64,000 nt of DNA from Glandiceps talaboti (GCF_964340395.1 NC_135549.1:15502342-15566341), one strand, 5' to 3'. Shown: positions 11,000 through 22,873, numbered from the stretch's first letter. A program made the numbers and translations. The notes: generated from the sequence alone by a model not told the origin.

Positions 11000-12410
11000 T
11001 TCCATATTTATGAATATTTAATATACAACTGTAACAAAGTACGCAATGTGTAAGATATATTTTCTTACATAGGCTACAACACAACTGTATCGTGTTTAAC
11101 AACTGCCTTCTTTATCTTATAATGTTGAAACATATGTTTTTATTAGTGAATACACACACACCAGCTGGTATGGCATGCTTAATTTGAACAGAAAGAATTA
11201 AACGTGTGTTATTCTAAAAACTCGGAATGTTTACGTACATGAAACTAGGCAATTCCGGGCATATGAATCACCGGCTGTCCTTCTGACCCAGTCAATAAAT
11301 GAACCACTATACACGCACAATAATCTTGTTTTTAGGTGAGTCTAATTGGCAAAATATGTGAAAGGCTACGAAACGCAATATAGTAGGCTATATGAATCAG
11401 AAAAGCGGATTGATGGACACGGTAATGAATAAAATATGCATGGCTTACACGTCAGGATGATTAGCTTGTACTGAATAGAGTTGTACTGCTGTATGTCACA
11501 GTAGGGTGTACTTGAAACAGCAATTTTCATTCAGTACTCTTGATGAACGCATTGGAGACCATTTGACCGCCATATTGTCCTGTTCAAATAGACGTATAGC
11601 CTGTAGTGTGTCGCGGTAAGGTTTAGAAGTTAAAGTCTAATAGTAAGTATTGGTCAATCAATCATATATGAATCAAAGCTGGTAAGTGGTGATTTTACCG
11701 TAGTATCTTACCTCTCTATGAAATTTCATATCAATGGACGCTGCAGTTCGTACTCCATTTGTTTTTGTTTTTTTCAGTGGAACTCCTTCTACCCCGTGTA
11801 CATGCTTAGGGAACCTCGAAGCAGCGTATAAACCTAGGGGAATATCCTCGCGTACACACTTGGCTCCTAGCTGACAGTTGAATGCAGGCCTTGCAATTGA
11901 TTAATCGGTTAAAGTTTGAAGCATGTACCACGGTCTGCCCCTACCGCATCATTATACATTCAATGTCACTGCTGTAGTGAGCTGATTTTTCTGTGTCACG
12001 AGAAAGCCTGACACGAAGCTCTACTCCAAAGGTCAAATGGGGGATACTCTGAGTAATACGGAAGAGTTTCCCCGGCCCTTAAATATCAGGTTCCGTGTAC
12101 AACTTGCTGGTAAAATGAATTTATACTCGTTATACACTGATTGTGAGTAGAAAGCGGCCCGCGCTTTGTAAAAACCGAGCCTAGATGTGTTGATTGGCCT
12201 GATGCAATTGGATTGAGATATTGGAAAATTAAATAATTGGCCAGCAGTCAATTCTGTGCAAGGATAGCAGGTATAGGGGAATTGAGGTTTAACATACATG
12301 ACTCCAAAATCTGCAAATATATCATAATTCTTAGATGAAAATAGAACTTTGCGTTTCTTTCATGCTTATTTTCAAAGGGTGAGAGGTATTATACACATAA
12401 TGAAATCTAA
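11000..12410. other. Non-coding stretch, nothing firmly recognised
   Basis: The segment at about 12000-12300 is less AT-rich than its surroundings and holds an 88-codon minus-strand ORF. That ORF has no splice-site logic or recognisable domain and could belong to a dispersed repeat. No gene is supported. Confidence 0.4.
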
Positions 12411-12412
12411 CA

Positions 12413-12469
12413 TTTTATTTATTTATTTATTTATTTAATTATTTATTTATCTATTATTTATTTATTTAG
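12413..12469. repeat. (ATTT)n imperfect microsatellite
   Basis: Twelve or more ATTT/TTTA units with a few interruptions. Confidence 0.9.
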
Positions 12470-12634
12470 TGTTATTTTTAGTGTTTGTAAATGATATTCA
12501 ATATAAGTATATGATTTACAATGTTTTGTTTGTTTTTGTTTTTGTTTACAATTTTTCTGTTTCTGTAATTATTTGCTCAAAAATTCTAGTTTTTACAATC
12601 AGACGTCTATAAACTTACGTATGAGTGTTATCCG

Positions 12635-12806
12635 AGTATGTATGTATGTATGTATGTATGTATGTATGTATGTATGTATGTATGTATGTATGTATGTATG
12701 TATGTTTGTTTGTGTATGTATGTATGTATGTATGTATGTATGTATGTATGTATGTATGTATGTATGTATGTATGTATGTATGTGTGTATGTGTGTTTGTG
12801 TTTGTT

Positions 12807-12839
<33 letters not shown>

Positions 12840-12893
12840 ATGTATGTATGTATGTATGTATGTATGTATGTATATATGTATGTATGTATGTAT
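12635..12893. repeat. (TATG)n microsatellite
   Basis: A long TATG array with a central TTTG/TGTG-rich interruption (about 12781-12822). Confidence 0.97.
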
Positions 12894-13449
12894 GTCTACG
12901 TAAGTGTACTTTGTAAGTATTTTGAATTTTGGTATAACCGTTTAATTGTTCATTTGTAAAGAAAACAATGAATTTATATTGTTTGTGTTGCTTCGTTACA
13001 TCTCATCATTGTCATTGTTATTCTTAAAATCGTATGTATTAGTCTATAAATGACGGAGAAGCCTTTTAAGTTTTACATCGTACGTATGTACATGGTAATT
13101 GGCCATTCTCACTAATTACTGCCACAGATGGCCGAATGAATACAACATAGATAGAATACTAAACATACATGCATTTGATAAATTACATACTGCAAGCCAT
13201 TGATCGCGCATACAAGAATGTAGCTCACTCATCGTCATGGCAACTGCATATTCAACCTCGTACATATATTAGTAGTACTGACCACCTGGAGGGTACCAAG
13301 TCACGATTTGACTTCTTGCGGTGTTGACCTTACTTGGCAACATTTAACCCTATTCTAAAAATGTACTTGACACAAAATGTTGCGAAATGGCGACATAAAC
13401 GTGAAGGCATTTAACAGCTTTATAAAAATTACATTTCTTTATTCAATAT

Positions 13450-13812
13450 GACTCATTATGGATTAGGATTGGGTATCTATTTTGGATTTTTAATTTTTTA
13501 TAAAATAATTTTACCATGGCGTCCAACTTGAATAATTGATGTGAATCAACATAGATCAAGTCTCTGTTTGTATTCAATATATCAATTCGCAAAAAGCTAC
13601 AGAATGTGAAAAAAGTTTCTTATTGTACGTACAATAACAAACATTTTATTCATTTATACATCTTTTGCACGTTTTTGAGTTACAAACAAGGACTTGGCCT
13701 ATGCTGTTTGACATTGAATTTTCAAGTGGTCAAGTCGGAAGCCGTGATAAAATAGTTTTATGAATTCAAAATCAAAAATAAATATCCCAATTCTCATCCA
13801 TATGGCCACTTC
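13450..13812. mobile_element. Palindromic MITE copy 1
   Basis: The left end (ATTATGGATTAGGATTGGGTAT) is mirrored imperfectly at the right end (about 13780-13812, containing CCATATGGCCACTT). An 18-bp perfect palindrome, TTATTGTACGTACAATAA, lies at the centre (13620-13637). The same termini and the same central palindrome recur at 22592-22873, so this is a dispersed family of foldback-type elements. No ORF. Boundaries are approximate. Confidence 0.7.
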
Positions 13813-15272
13813 AAGTCTGAAATCCCTAATCACAAGAAGGTTTTGGTTTTATATTTATGTGAGAAAAGAAAGAAAAAAAGAGGAGAAAAAACCTTTGCAT
13901 TCGCTCTGAGTTGCGTTTGAGTAAATAAATTCAAAATAATAAAGTGTCTTCATTATCATTAATCACATTGTGTTTTTCCATCGTACTCAGACGATGTACA
14001 ATTTATCAGTACTTCAAGTAGGTTAATAGAGGCAGAGAAAAGATGGGATATCAGACTCATACCATTGCAACTCAGTGTACAAGTATGATTATCTCGCTTC
14101 AGTAAATTACTGGAACGGTGATGACATTATCATTCCTTTCCATCGCCACCCTCGACTCGTTTGAAATTCCCTCACCACTGATGTAAGAATCACCAGGACA
14201 GTATCACCCATGCTTCACTGCGCGAGTCAACGAAGCTGTTGTCAAAGGGTCGTAGCAACATTTGTCAAGATTTTCGAGCAGTATGTCTGTCTTAGTACAG
14301 TATGCTCACATGAAACATAATTACCTGAGTATATGTATATGACTGTGAGAGTTGAATTACTATGCTGGTGACTTCAACGGAAATGAAGTGAAATGAACGT
14401 TAGGAGAGATACATACATTGACATCAAACAAAGTTAGCCATTAAGGTATGTCATGTATTGTATCAATTATGCAATTGATCACGTCAGGCGAAATAAAATG
14501 TTTTTCTTTCCACACGACCTATCTCAACATGTACAGCTTTTTGCTTTTGAATAATTGATGATAAAAAATTCTTAGACCCGTTGTTTCAAGACACTTTCAA
14601 TTTTTTATTTTATTGAAACGGGTAATAAAAACCAGTCACCCCTAGCCTATAGTGACGTACGAAAGTTAAAACCTAAGTTGGAATGCCTATGTAATTGAAA
14701 GAAATCAATCGAAGAGTCCTCGAAAGCAGAGAGATTTCCAATTGCACTGGTGTATTACTTTGCATCCATCAAGGTTGCTCTGTGTTTTAAAGGCAAGGGT
14801 TTCAATACGACGTTCTTGCATAAGTGTTATTTTATCTGCAGACTAAGGGTCGTATATTAATCATTCTTTGTTTTGAACATCAACATTTTCTATACCTCTG
14901 TCACATAACTGTTTTTCACACCTTTAATGAAATCCTAGTCTGCCATTAAAGCTATATTTAGATACACGTTGTTATCTGCTTTATCGGAATTTGAAGGCGT
15001 CTGTTACAAATGAATAGACGAGAGATATAAATACAACATGGACCATTAAACTAAAACTATCTTACAGAAATGCACAATTTTGAATAATTCATGAAGTTGA
15101 GAAGTCATTTGATTTCATTAATGCTACTGACACATAAAATGAAAATACATGTCACTTTCGTGAGGGAACTACAAGACAATTCCTCCTTGAGCCTCGGTTT
15201 TTGTATGACTGATTTTTTTTCTTTTTTACAATACTGCGTTACATGCTCCTACATAGACTAGACAGCAACATA
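13813..15272. other. Non-coding stretch, nothing recognised
   Basis: AT-rich DNA between the MITE copy and the 49-bp minisatellite. No ORF of 60 codons or more and no Cys-rich exon on either strand. Confidence 0.5.
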
Positions 15273-15517
15273 CGTCATCACGTTTACTGTATCTGGTCCT
15301 TTTCAAGATTTACGATAATTACGTCATCACGTTTACTGTATCTGGTCCTTTTCAAGATTTACGATAATTACGTCATCACGTTTACTGTATCTGGTCCTTT
15401 TCAAGATTTACGATAATTACGTCATCACGTTTACTGTATCTGGTCCTTTTCAAGATTTACGATAATTACGTCATCACGTTTACTGTATCTGGTCCTTTTC
15501 AAGATTTACAATAATTA
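15273..15517. repeat. 49-bp minisatellite, five near-identical units
   Basis: Units starting CGTCATCACGTTTACTGT lie at 15273, 15322, 15371, 15420 and 15469. The first four are identical as read; the fifth differs near its end (ACAATAATTA). Such high identity indicates recent expansion. Each unit contains a CRE-like half site, ACGTCA. Confidence 0.96.
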
Positions 15518-16105
15518 CTATTTTTGTTTTCATTGTCATCATTCTCGTTGCACGGAGCACTCTATCTGGCTTTCAAGAGTTAATTGGAGGCATCATCTGT
15601 CGGTGCGGTACACGGTTAGTACGATGAACTCCACTCAACGACGAACACAACGTTAACACTTTAGTATGCAGACGAGACTACTCACGCAAACGTAGAAAGT
15701 GTCTTCCTATTATAAAGTGGAAACAGTCAGGCTTTTTATGGAAATGATGTACTACCGTTTGTTTTGTCCCTTCTCGCCATACATCAACTGCCACACATTG
15801 TAGTGTCAGATTTAGGTCTCGATAGTGAAATGGTGTTGTGATGAAACACAAGGGTTATAACTATACAGCGATGTAGTAACACCACAATATAGACTACCTG
15901 TTTCTTGATTGATAGCCTCGTTTATTGTTGTTGTTTTTTTCATTTCGGAAAATGGTCAGAATTTAAATTGTTATAAATGTAACGCCATTGATATCGGTAC
16001 ACTAGCACTGCAAGTGGGAATTGCATCAGTTTTCTAACGTTTATCATACAAGTGTTGTTTTCTAATGAACATCGAAAATGAAGAGACGCATGGCATTTTC
16101 ACATG

Positions 16106-16188
<83 letters not shown>
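16106..16188. repeat. (TA)n microsatellite
   Basis: About 80 bp of TA dinucleotides. Confidence 0.97.
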
Positions 16189-16192
<4 letters not shown>

Positions 16193-16392
16193 CAGTATAT
16201 GTAATATGTCTATACTGGAGTAAACAGTGTAACTTAACATTATATATATAACACGGCACTTACGTGAAACTGTGACCTTGTCGGCATGGCGATGGAAAAA
16301 TGATGTTGTCGATTGATCGACAGACCGTCGGACCAATCAATCAGTCAACCACCCAACTAACCAATAAATTCATCCATTCCCCACCCAGTCAC

Positions 16393-16393
16393 C

Positions 16394-16440
<47 letters not shown>
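16393..16440. repeat. (CTGT)n microsatellite
   Basis: Twelve CTGT units. Confidence 0.95.
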
Positions 16441-16441
<1 letters not shown>

Positions 16442-16956
16442 ACAAACATATAATATTATACATATATGTATAAAATCGTCGAAAAGCTGAAACCCTAGCT
16501 AATCACTCAGATATATGATTATATCACTACAGTTTCATTTATGGAATAAAGATGTTATTAGAATATCAAGAAAGAGGGGATGATAAACTCAAAACGATCT
16601 TTTGCATTATTGTTTGACCCTTTTTACTTGTAAGAAGAAAATTAACTTACACAATCGGCTGCCTAGACGATCGACCCACGATGATAATTGCGAGGAAATT
16701 ACACAATGAATCACAATATAATTGTCAGCTCCGTACTATATTGTCGATTGCTCACAGGAATACTGAAATTCCCGGCAGGTCGTGTCTTACAGCCAAGCAG
16801 TAATGTATTACTTCAGCTTCTTGTAGTTGATTGCTAGTTTTATATATATGTGTGCATACATATTATCATGCATGGCGTCGAAACCTATACTGTATTATCA
16901 GAAGTGATCCCTACAGGCCAAGGGGGAACAGTCGTGAATAGGGTTGTATAATCTGG

Positions 16957-17351
16957 GTGACACTGTTTGAAGGTATAAAGATCCACAAAGGCGCCTATGC
17001 CTACTGCGGGCGAACTAGTCATGTATTTGATAGCTGTGTTGGTGATTTGAAAAGTCTTCGGATGGAGTTCGGCGTATCAAACATTCACGATGTAGAGGAT
17101 ATCACCAAGGTACGATACGATAAATGTACGACAACACCTAAAAACTTAACTGAAATACAGGGCTGGAGATGAGGGAAATCGCATCGTCATCGACACATTC
17201 ACCTTTACTTCTAAACAACGACCAGTTCACTCCCACACGACTTTTCTGTGGCCCTTCCTGCGATCGACACACCGTAAAGTGTGAATGTGTATGGAATCCT
17301 GAAGAAGGCCATACTATACAAATCATAACGAAAATCGCCTACATGTCGTAA
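16957..17351 (+). CDS. Coding-like segment on plus strand, unassigned
   Basis: A GC-richer island with overlapping open frames on the plus strand. From about 16969 a frame reads through a Cys-containing, well-mixed sequence (AYCGRTSHVFDSCVGDLK) to a possible donor AAG/GTACGA at 17109-17110. After a stop at 17170 a second frame (17169-17351) reads through LFCGPSCDRHTVKCECVW. The two pieces are out of frame, so this is either two exons with a short intron, a pseudogene or chance. It would be the only plus-strand host gene in the window. No family is recognised. Confidence 0.25.
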
Positions 17352-17359
17352 ATTTTTCA

Positions 17360-18105
17360 TAATGGTGCACGTATTATAATTATTCACACGTGTTCATACG
17401 ACGAAGCTAATTTGGCACGTCTCACTGCAGCTGCCATCACCTATCATGATTTCTTGACAAAAAGCAGCAGAGAGCTTGAACTTTTGATTTGCATTCAGCT
17501 ACAGTCTAAATTCACTGATTTTAGCTAGTATATATATGTTTTTTGAACTTCCATACATTTTCAATTGGAAATGAACACCACATTTGTATATCAGATGAAA
17601 AATAAAAGTAAGTTATAAGTTATAACATTTAACCTATGAAGGGGACTAGGAAACCATTCGTAACATTTACTGAAAATAACTTTAGAGATCAAAAACTCAT
17701 TGTGATAAACCATATTTGTATAGTCTTGTACATCATGTACTTATCGCTATTCCGAAAGTAAGATGTAACATTCATTCACGCCCTCTAGCGACAACATTTG
17801 ACTTTGGCGAAAAAGGTGCCGGTGACACATGTAGCCTGATGTTTGCATTAGTATTATGTATATTATGAATGTATTTATGCTGTTTGTAATCGAAAAGTTG
17901 TTTTTATCTGGGAGTATAACGTTTACAGGTTTAGCGTCATGAGGCATATTGTAACATTAAAAACAACTGTTATAAATAATACATTATATGTGACTTTGTG
18001 AACCCACTAAATGATAAGCTCGCCATTTCTGCATTTCTGAATCATCAGAAGTCTTTGATGCATTACATGGCTATACATGTTCTAAGATCAATTTAGTAAT
18101 AGGCA
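17360..18105. other. Non-coding stretch, nothing recognised
   Basis: AT-rich intergenic or intronic DNA between the coding-like island and the AACAT array. Confidence 0.5.
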
Positions 18106-18106
18106 A

Positions 18107-18338
18107 AACATAACATAACATAATTAACATAACATAACATAACATAAGATTAACATAACATAACATGGCATAATTACATATGATATAGATTTTAACATAA
18201 CATCTAACATAGCATAACATATCATAATATAATAACACAACCCAACACAACACAACACAACACAACACACCCCACACCCACACCACATCCACTCCACAAC
18301 ACAACACAACACAACACAACACAACACAACACAACACA
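18107..18338. repeat. (AACAT)n then (AACAC)n pentanucleotide array
   Basis: The left half is AACAT units with interruptions and the right half is AACAC units. The two minus-strand ORFs over it are Cys/Val-rich repeat translations. Confidence 0.95.
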
Positions 18339-18435
18339 CCAACATTATTATGTTTAACTGAATCTAATTTACAAACAGGTCTATGGAAAGAAAGCATTGT
18401 ATTAGAGTCTCAGATTTGTATGTAACTTCACTCAC

Positions 18436-18540
18436 CTGACATCGCGTTACCAAAATTGCAAGAGCTATATAACTACAACAGAAATATACTTGTAACTTAT
18501 ATATTATCACATCATTGCAGCAAAGTGGCACTTCAATCAT
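18436..18540 (-). CDS. Possible first exon of gene A (signal-peptide candidate)
   Basis: Weak candidate. The minus strand has an ATG at 18540 followed by 35 codons. The second half is hydrophobic (VYFCCSYIALAILV), and the segment ends at a strong donor, CAG/GTGAGT, in phase 0. It lies just downstream of the gene B polyadenylation signal, where the next gene of the array could start. The hydrophobic part is not at the extreme N terminus and the phase does not match the phase-1 EGF exons directly, so an intermediate exon would be needed. Confidence 0.22.
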
Positions 18541-18595
18541 ATCATGACACAAAAAGATTTTATAAAAAATGTTTTAATACAAACAAAACCACTTC

Positions 18596-18601
18596 TTTAT
18601 T
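18596..18601 (-). terminator. Candidate polyadenylation signal of gene B
   Basis: AATAAA on the minus strand (TTTATT on plus), followed downstream by a GT/T-rich stretch (GTGGTTTTGTTTGT). It is about 1.16 kb past the gene B stop codon. Within the sequence read between 19760 and here no other exact AATAAA was noticed on that strand. Confidence 0.5.
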
Positions 18602-19759
18602 ATCAAATAAATAACATATTCTAACGGTTATCGTTCATTACTGATCTCATCAGGGTGACGGTACTCGGCTAAGAGTTGATTTTACATATACAGGAAGGCA
18701 ATCACAGCAGTTCAAATTACCACGGTATATGTATATGTATTGGAATTTTCCAATAATGTAACTCAATGGTGATGCGAAATAAAATGAAAATGAAAAAAAA
18801 ATTATGTATTAATTTTGATTCGATTGCTTTGCACGAGAATATGGAGAATATATTAGTTTATTAATGAATAAATCACATCATTATCACCATCACCGTCACC
18901 ATCATCACCACCGCCACCATCATAACAAAACAATGGAAAATCTTACATGGTTGTTTGTGAATGTCTACTAACCAAAAAGACAAGTTAAATACCATCTAAC
19001 ACGGTCACCTCATCAGGGACATCTGCATCTTGTTTGAAAAGGATATCGCCGACACATTGTTTTATATTTTTTTGTTTTATAGTATTATGATATTTAAAAC
19101 CCACAATATTTGATTTCTTGAGGACAGTACATATATAAATTGACACTTCATCGTAAGATTTTACAATGTATCTTCTTCTTCACCACCATCACCACCACCA
19201 CCACCACCACCACCACCACCACCACCACCACCACCACCACCACCACCAATATTTTCAGTGAGAAAACTAACGCCGGCATTTACCAGTACATTTGATGTTC
19301 TAATAATGGTCGACCACAAGCATTCCTGCCGTTCTCAATAGTTTTCGAAGTTACTATTCCATTTATGTATAAATCTTGGCATGGTTCGTGTTAGTAGTAA
19401 CGAATTCTTATCAATCAATCAGCACGATTCTAAAAATATCTTTCACGGATCAACATGAATAGTATTGCATAAAAAAATTTCATGCTTCCATGCTTGAAAA
19501 ATACGTGACAAAAATATACGACCAGCACTTATTATTATCAGTAATACCTTTTTATGATATTAAACTTTTCGAGATTAATTAGTGTTCCCTTATTATTGTT
19601 TGGTGTTCAAAGCAAGCGACTATGTCTCAGAAATGTTGCATTGATTACCGTTTCTTTCCGACGTTTTGATTACAAACCGACAAATACATTGTATAAATGA
19701 TGCACAGTTGACCACACACAACCTTTTACAAATTCCACTGGTATTGCATTATGCAACGT
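18602..19759 (-). other. Probable gene B 3' untranslated region
   Basis: From the stop codon at 19760 to the candidate poly(A) signal. It is AT-rich and includes CAT/CAC trinucleotide tracts at about 18878-18923 and 19181-19248. The UTR extent is inferred. Confidence 0.4.
19181..19248. repeat. (CAC)n trinucleotide repeat
   Basis: About twenty CAC units, probably within the gene B 3' UTR. Confidence 0.95.
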
Positions 19760-20079
19760 TTACTCCTCATAGGGAGGCGGTGGTGTGATGACATCATGAA
19801 TGACGTCAGATGACGGTGTGGTCAATCTACTTTGATACGAAGGTGGTAGATCATTCGATTCGTAGTCCGGGGGAGACATATTGACGTTATCGTAAGAGGG
19901 AGGCGACATCAAAACGACGTGGCGTTCAGTCGATTCTGCACCTTCCTCTAGTTCCGTGCATAGGTGGCGGTATCCGTCTTGGCTACCGTACATTGCAGGC
20001 ATATCGTCAGTTATTCTGGTATTCTCCGTAACCATCCCTTCGTCGAAATGGTCATATGGATGTTCCGAGAAGGCTTCCC
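19760..20079 (-). CDS. Gene B cytoplasmic tail exon with four PPxY motifs
   Basis: Terminal coding exon. The acceptor is TTTGTTAG and the phase-1 start joins the TM exon to rebuild a Gly codon; the stop TAA is at 19760-19762. It encodes about 105 residues. The first two thirds are acidic. The last third carries four PPxY motifs (SPPSYDNV, SPPDYESN, LPPSYQSR and the terminal PPPPYEE). PPxY is the established ligand of WW domains, including those of NEDD4-family ubiquitin ligases. YDNV also fits the YxxΦ sorting consensus. These point to ubiquitin-dependent trafficking or adaptor recruitment (inference). There are no catalytic motifs. The tail is intracellular by position after the TM exon. Confidence 0.88.
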
Positions 20080-20309
20080 CTAACAAATGAATATGAGGGT
20101 AAAATACAAGTGTTACTGAAAGAGTTGGTGAAAGATTTTCTGTCGTAATTTTATATCAATCTTAGACAGCTGAATCTGATAACGTATTTAAAAGATGGTC
20201 ACCACCGTATCTCCTTTGATAACATAATTATCTTGCGAGTATGAATCATGATGGATTTTTAGCCCACGTCATTAAATAGCTTGATACAATGTTAATATTT
20301 ATGCATGAG

Positions 20310-20330
20310 ATGTGTGTGTGTGTGTATGTA

Positions 20331-20367
<37 letters not shown>

Positions 20368-20386
20368 GTGTGTATGTGTATGTGTG
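20310..20386. repeat. (GTGTAT)n microsatellite
   Basis: GT then GTGTAT hexamers, in the gene B intron before the tail exon. Confidence 0.93.
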
Positions 20387-20430
20387 CGTCATCAACGCCT
20401 TCATGTTTTATGTCACATTAATATATCCCG

Positions 20431-20490
20431 TTACGTTACATTACATTACATTACATTACATTGCATTACATTATATTACATTACATTACA
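20431..20490. repeat. (ATTAC)n pentanucleotide array
   Basis: Twelve imperfect ATTAC/TTACA units, in the same gene B intron. Confidence 0.93.
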
Positions 20491-20696
20491 TCTTAAATAA
20501 AGAATACGCTGGTAATTTGTATTCAATGACGTTTTTTGAGGAGATGGAAATGAAATATATCCCTCTGGAAAAAAACGAACATTTAGCAATGAAAACAACT
20601 TGTTGTCGTGACTAAAACATGACACATGCAAGAATCTTAAAGGTAAAGAAAGTTTGATTTTGCAAAATATAGATATTAATAGATAGCCGTCCATAC

Positions 20697-20906
20697 CAGC
20701 CTCGATATTTATTATGTCTTCCTCGGAATGTTCTGGTGCATCTTCATCTATCACTGAGCCTTGATTCTTACTTCTTCGCAGAACAACGCAATAAAAACAT
20801 GCTGCAGCGGGAAGTATGACTGTAGTTATTAAAACGGCGGGAACTGACGCTAGTATAACCCCTACTGTGTCTGTCTTGGAACTCTCCTCGGAATCCTGCC
20901 ACCATT
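20697..20906 (-). CDS. Gene B transmembrane exon
   Basis: Exon of 210 nt (70 codons) with phase-1 introns on both sides; acceptor TTTGCAG, donor GTATGG. It starts with an acidic Trp-containing juxtamembrane piece (EWWQDSEESSK), which resembles the start of the gene C TM exon (EWLEEDQESDDDGK). A hydrophobic helix follows at about residues 15-43 (VGVILASVPAVLITT...). Then comes a short basic stop-transfer LRRSK and an acidic intracellular stretch. The helix contains two prolines and lacks the CCVC cluster of genes A and C. A longer ORF over these bases in another frame is a shadow. Confidence 0.87.
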
Positions 20907-21574
20907 CTGCAAATACAGGAATTAAAGAGCGCCATCAGCTCAGAAGCAAGCATACTTTTTTGCGTCTACTAAACGAGTAATTCAAATGTATAGGTTTGAT
21001 TTATAGACAAGGTCTTCGAGGAACTGTGAAGAGTCATTTTAACTTCGCCGTTTCAACTGTAAATCATAGACTTAATCCTTCAGATACCCCATCAGGCAAA
21101 TTATATCATACACTTTGGATCCGTGCAGATGAACTACCTACCGTTCATCAGTCATACAGAAACATATACAACAAAGGAATGTTCTGATTGGTTTTACTTT
21201 ACTGAATCGATGAAATGAAATATTTCTCACAAATCAACATTAATGCTAGAAAGTAGCCTTCATCCGTTTTCTTATTTGAGTTCAAGCTCAAAGCAATAAG
21301 AACACTGACAAGCAGTCATTCTATCGTATTTCAGTCCCCATTGTCGATTGAATTGTGTAAATTGAAATTTACTCTGAGTGCAAACTGGACTGATGTAGCT
21401 TTTGCGTTCTTCTTTCATTGTATTATTCTTAGACTGTCACGTCTCGATATACATTAAATCCTCCACGTAAAAACATAATTTACACAGAATGGAGAAGGCT
21501 GATCAGCTTGGCTCTCTCAGGGCCAAGTAATACGTTGTCCTTGTCTATTATCATGAATGTTAATATATCTATAC

Positions 21575-21730
21575 CCTCTTTTAACTCGCATGTCTTTCCA
21601 AAGTATCCCTCGGCGCATTCACATCTTGCTGTTTCCAGGCAACGGCCTTCATGGAGGCAGTCCTTATCGCTGTTACAATACCTCTTGCATCCTTCATGTT
21701 TTGATGCCTTCATATACGGCGTCGTATTAG
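21575..21730 (-). CDS. Gene B EGF-like exon 3, membrane-proximal
   Basis: Exon of 156 nt (52 codons), phase-1 on both sides; acceptor TTTTTATAG, donor GTATAG (weaker than its neighbours). The six EGF cysteines follow C-X5-C-X5-C-X5-C-X1-C-X8-C, with CAEGYFGKTC as the C-terminal loop. One additional cysteine lies four residues before Cys1 (CKRYC). A sequon NTT is at the start. The open frame continues upstream into a Met and a hydrophobic stretch (SLSLLVWIFIA), which could be read as a signal peptide. An alternative promoter producing a one-EGF isoform is possible, but the phase-1 acceptor favours an internal exon. Confidence 0.85.
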
Positions 21731-22087
21731 CTATAAAAATCCACACCAATAAAGATAGAGAGCATTTTAAACGAATATACTTAGAAAAAAAGGAGGATGT
21801 GATCATGCATCGGAATTTTCGTCACATCTCAGCCTTTGTAAGTTTTGAGTTGAATGTTATTGGTAAAACACAGAGAAGAGTCTCTCCGTTTGAATTATAA
21901 TACCTCAGGCAATTGCGATGTAAGATGATTTGAAAGACTTTGTGCGTAGACGCAGACCTAAGGTAGTACGTACGCAGACAGAAAATTCACATGATATTTG
22001 AACCTCTTACCGTATCACTTGATATAAGACGTTATGTACAAATATATATACAAGAATGTATATAGTTCACTGCGATGAAAGATTTAA

Positions 22088-22123
22088 AAGATTGATACTT
22101 ATATATATATAAGTATCAATCTT
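22088..22123. repeat. 36-bp perfect palindrome
   Basis: AAGATTGATACTT (22088-22100), ten alternating A/T bases, then AAGTATCAATCTT (22111-22123) form an uninterrupted self-complementary sequence. It lies in the gene B intron. It is a potential cruciform, or the fused ends of a small element. Confidence 0.92.
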
Positions 22124-22591
22124 ACATACAGATAATATCGAAGTTCTGAAGCAACTTAAAATTAATCCAAGGACACAATTTCCTCAAATTACATCATATG
22201 CAGCATTGATGTCCAATCGTATCATGTTTTTGAATCAAGTTACTCTTATTTCTATTAAAATTTTGTCAGAAATTATCCTGTTCAAATTGATTTTCAGGTA
22301 GGAGTAGATGAATCTAAATTGGATACATATAGCATGACCACGGTACAGATTAGACATTACCGGAATAATAACTCTACAAGATGGACTCCTTCTTTTCGAG
22401 ACGTTGATCCTTGTCAATTTACGTTCTCATATATTAGATTGCAATTGTTCGATAATGTCTATATCTCCAGTTGCAGACAAATGCATATGCCTTGACTGCT
22501 GTTTCGGAGTAAGCGAAGGCGGGACTATAGTCACAGAAACGAGTTTAATATTAACTTGATTTCAGTTTGAAAACACATCCTAATGAGTATT

Positions 22592-22873
22592 AAAGTGGCA
22601 AAATGGATGAGGATTGATTATTCATTTTTGGATTTTGAATTATTATATTAAAAGTATCTCGGGTTCCTACTTGAAAAATCAATGCGAAACAACATTACCA
22701 AGTCCTTGTTTGTAACTCAATAAGTTGCAAAAGAGTAATAAATGTGTAAAATCTTTGTTATTGTACGTACAATAACAAACTTCACATACAATTTTAAAAG
22801 TATCTTTGCAATGTATTTGAGCTACAAACACAGACCAAAATAAACACCCAATCTTTATCCATATGGCCACTTT
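22592..22873. mobile_element. Palindromic MITE copy 2
   Basis: The left end AAAGTGGC...ATGGAT and right end ATCCATATGGCCACTTT are inverted. The interior is a long imperfect hairpin around a 26-bp perfect palindrome (22754-22779) with the core TTATTGTACGTACAATAA. A 20-base segment (AAGTCCTTGTTTGTAACTCA, about 22699-22718) occurs in reverse complement in copy 1 (about 13676-13696). No coding capacity. Confidence 0.78.

Noticed and set aside
20768-20953. 61-codon minus ORF over the gene B TM exon
   Set aside because: Different frame from the phase-1 frame that gives a clean hydrophobic helix and continues into the tail exon.
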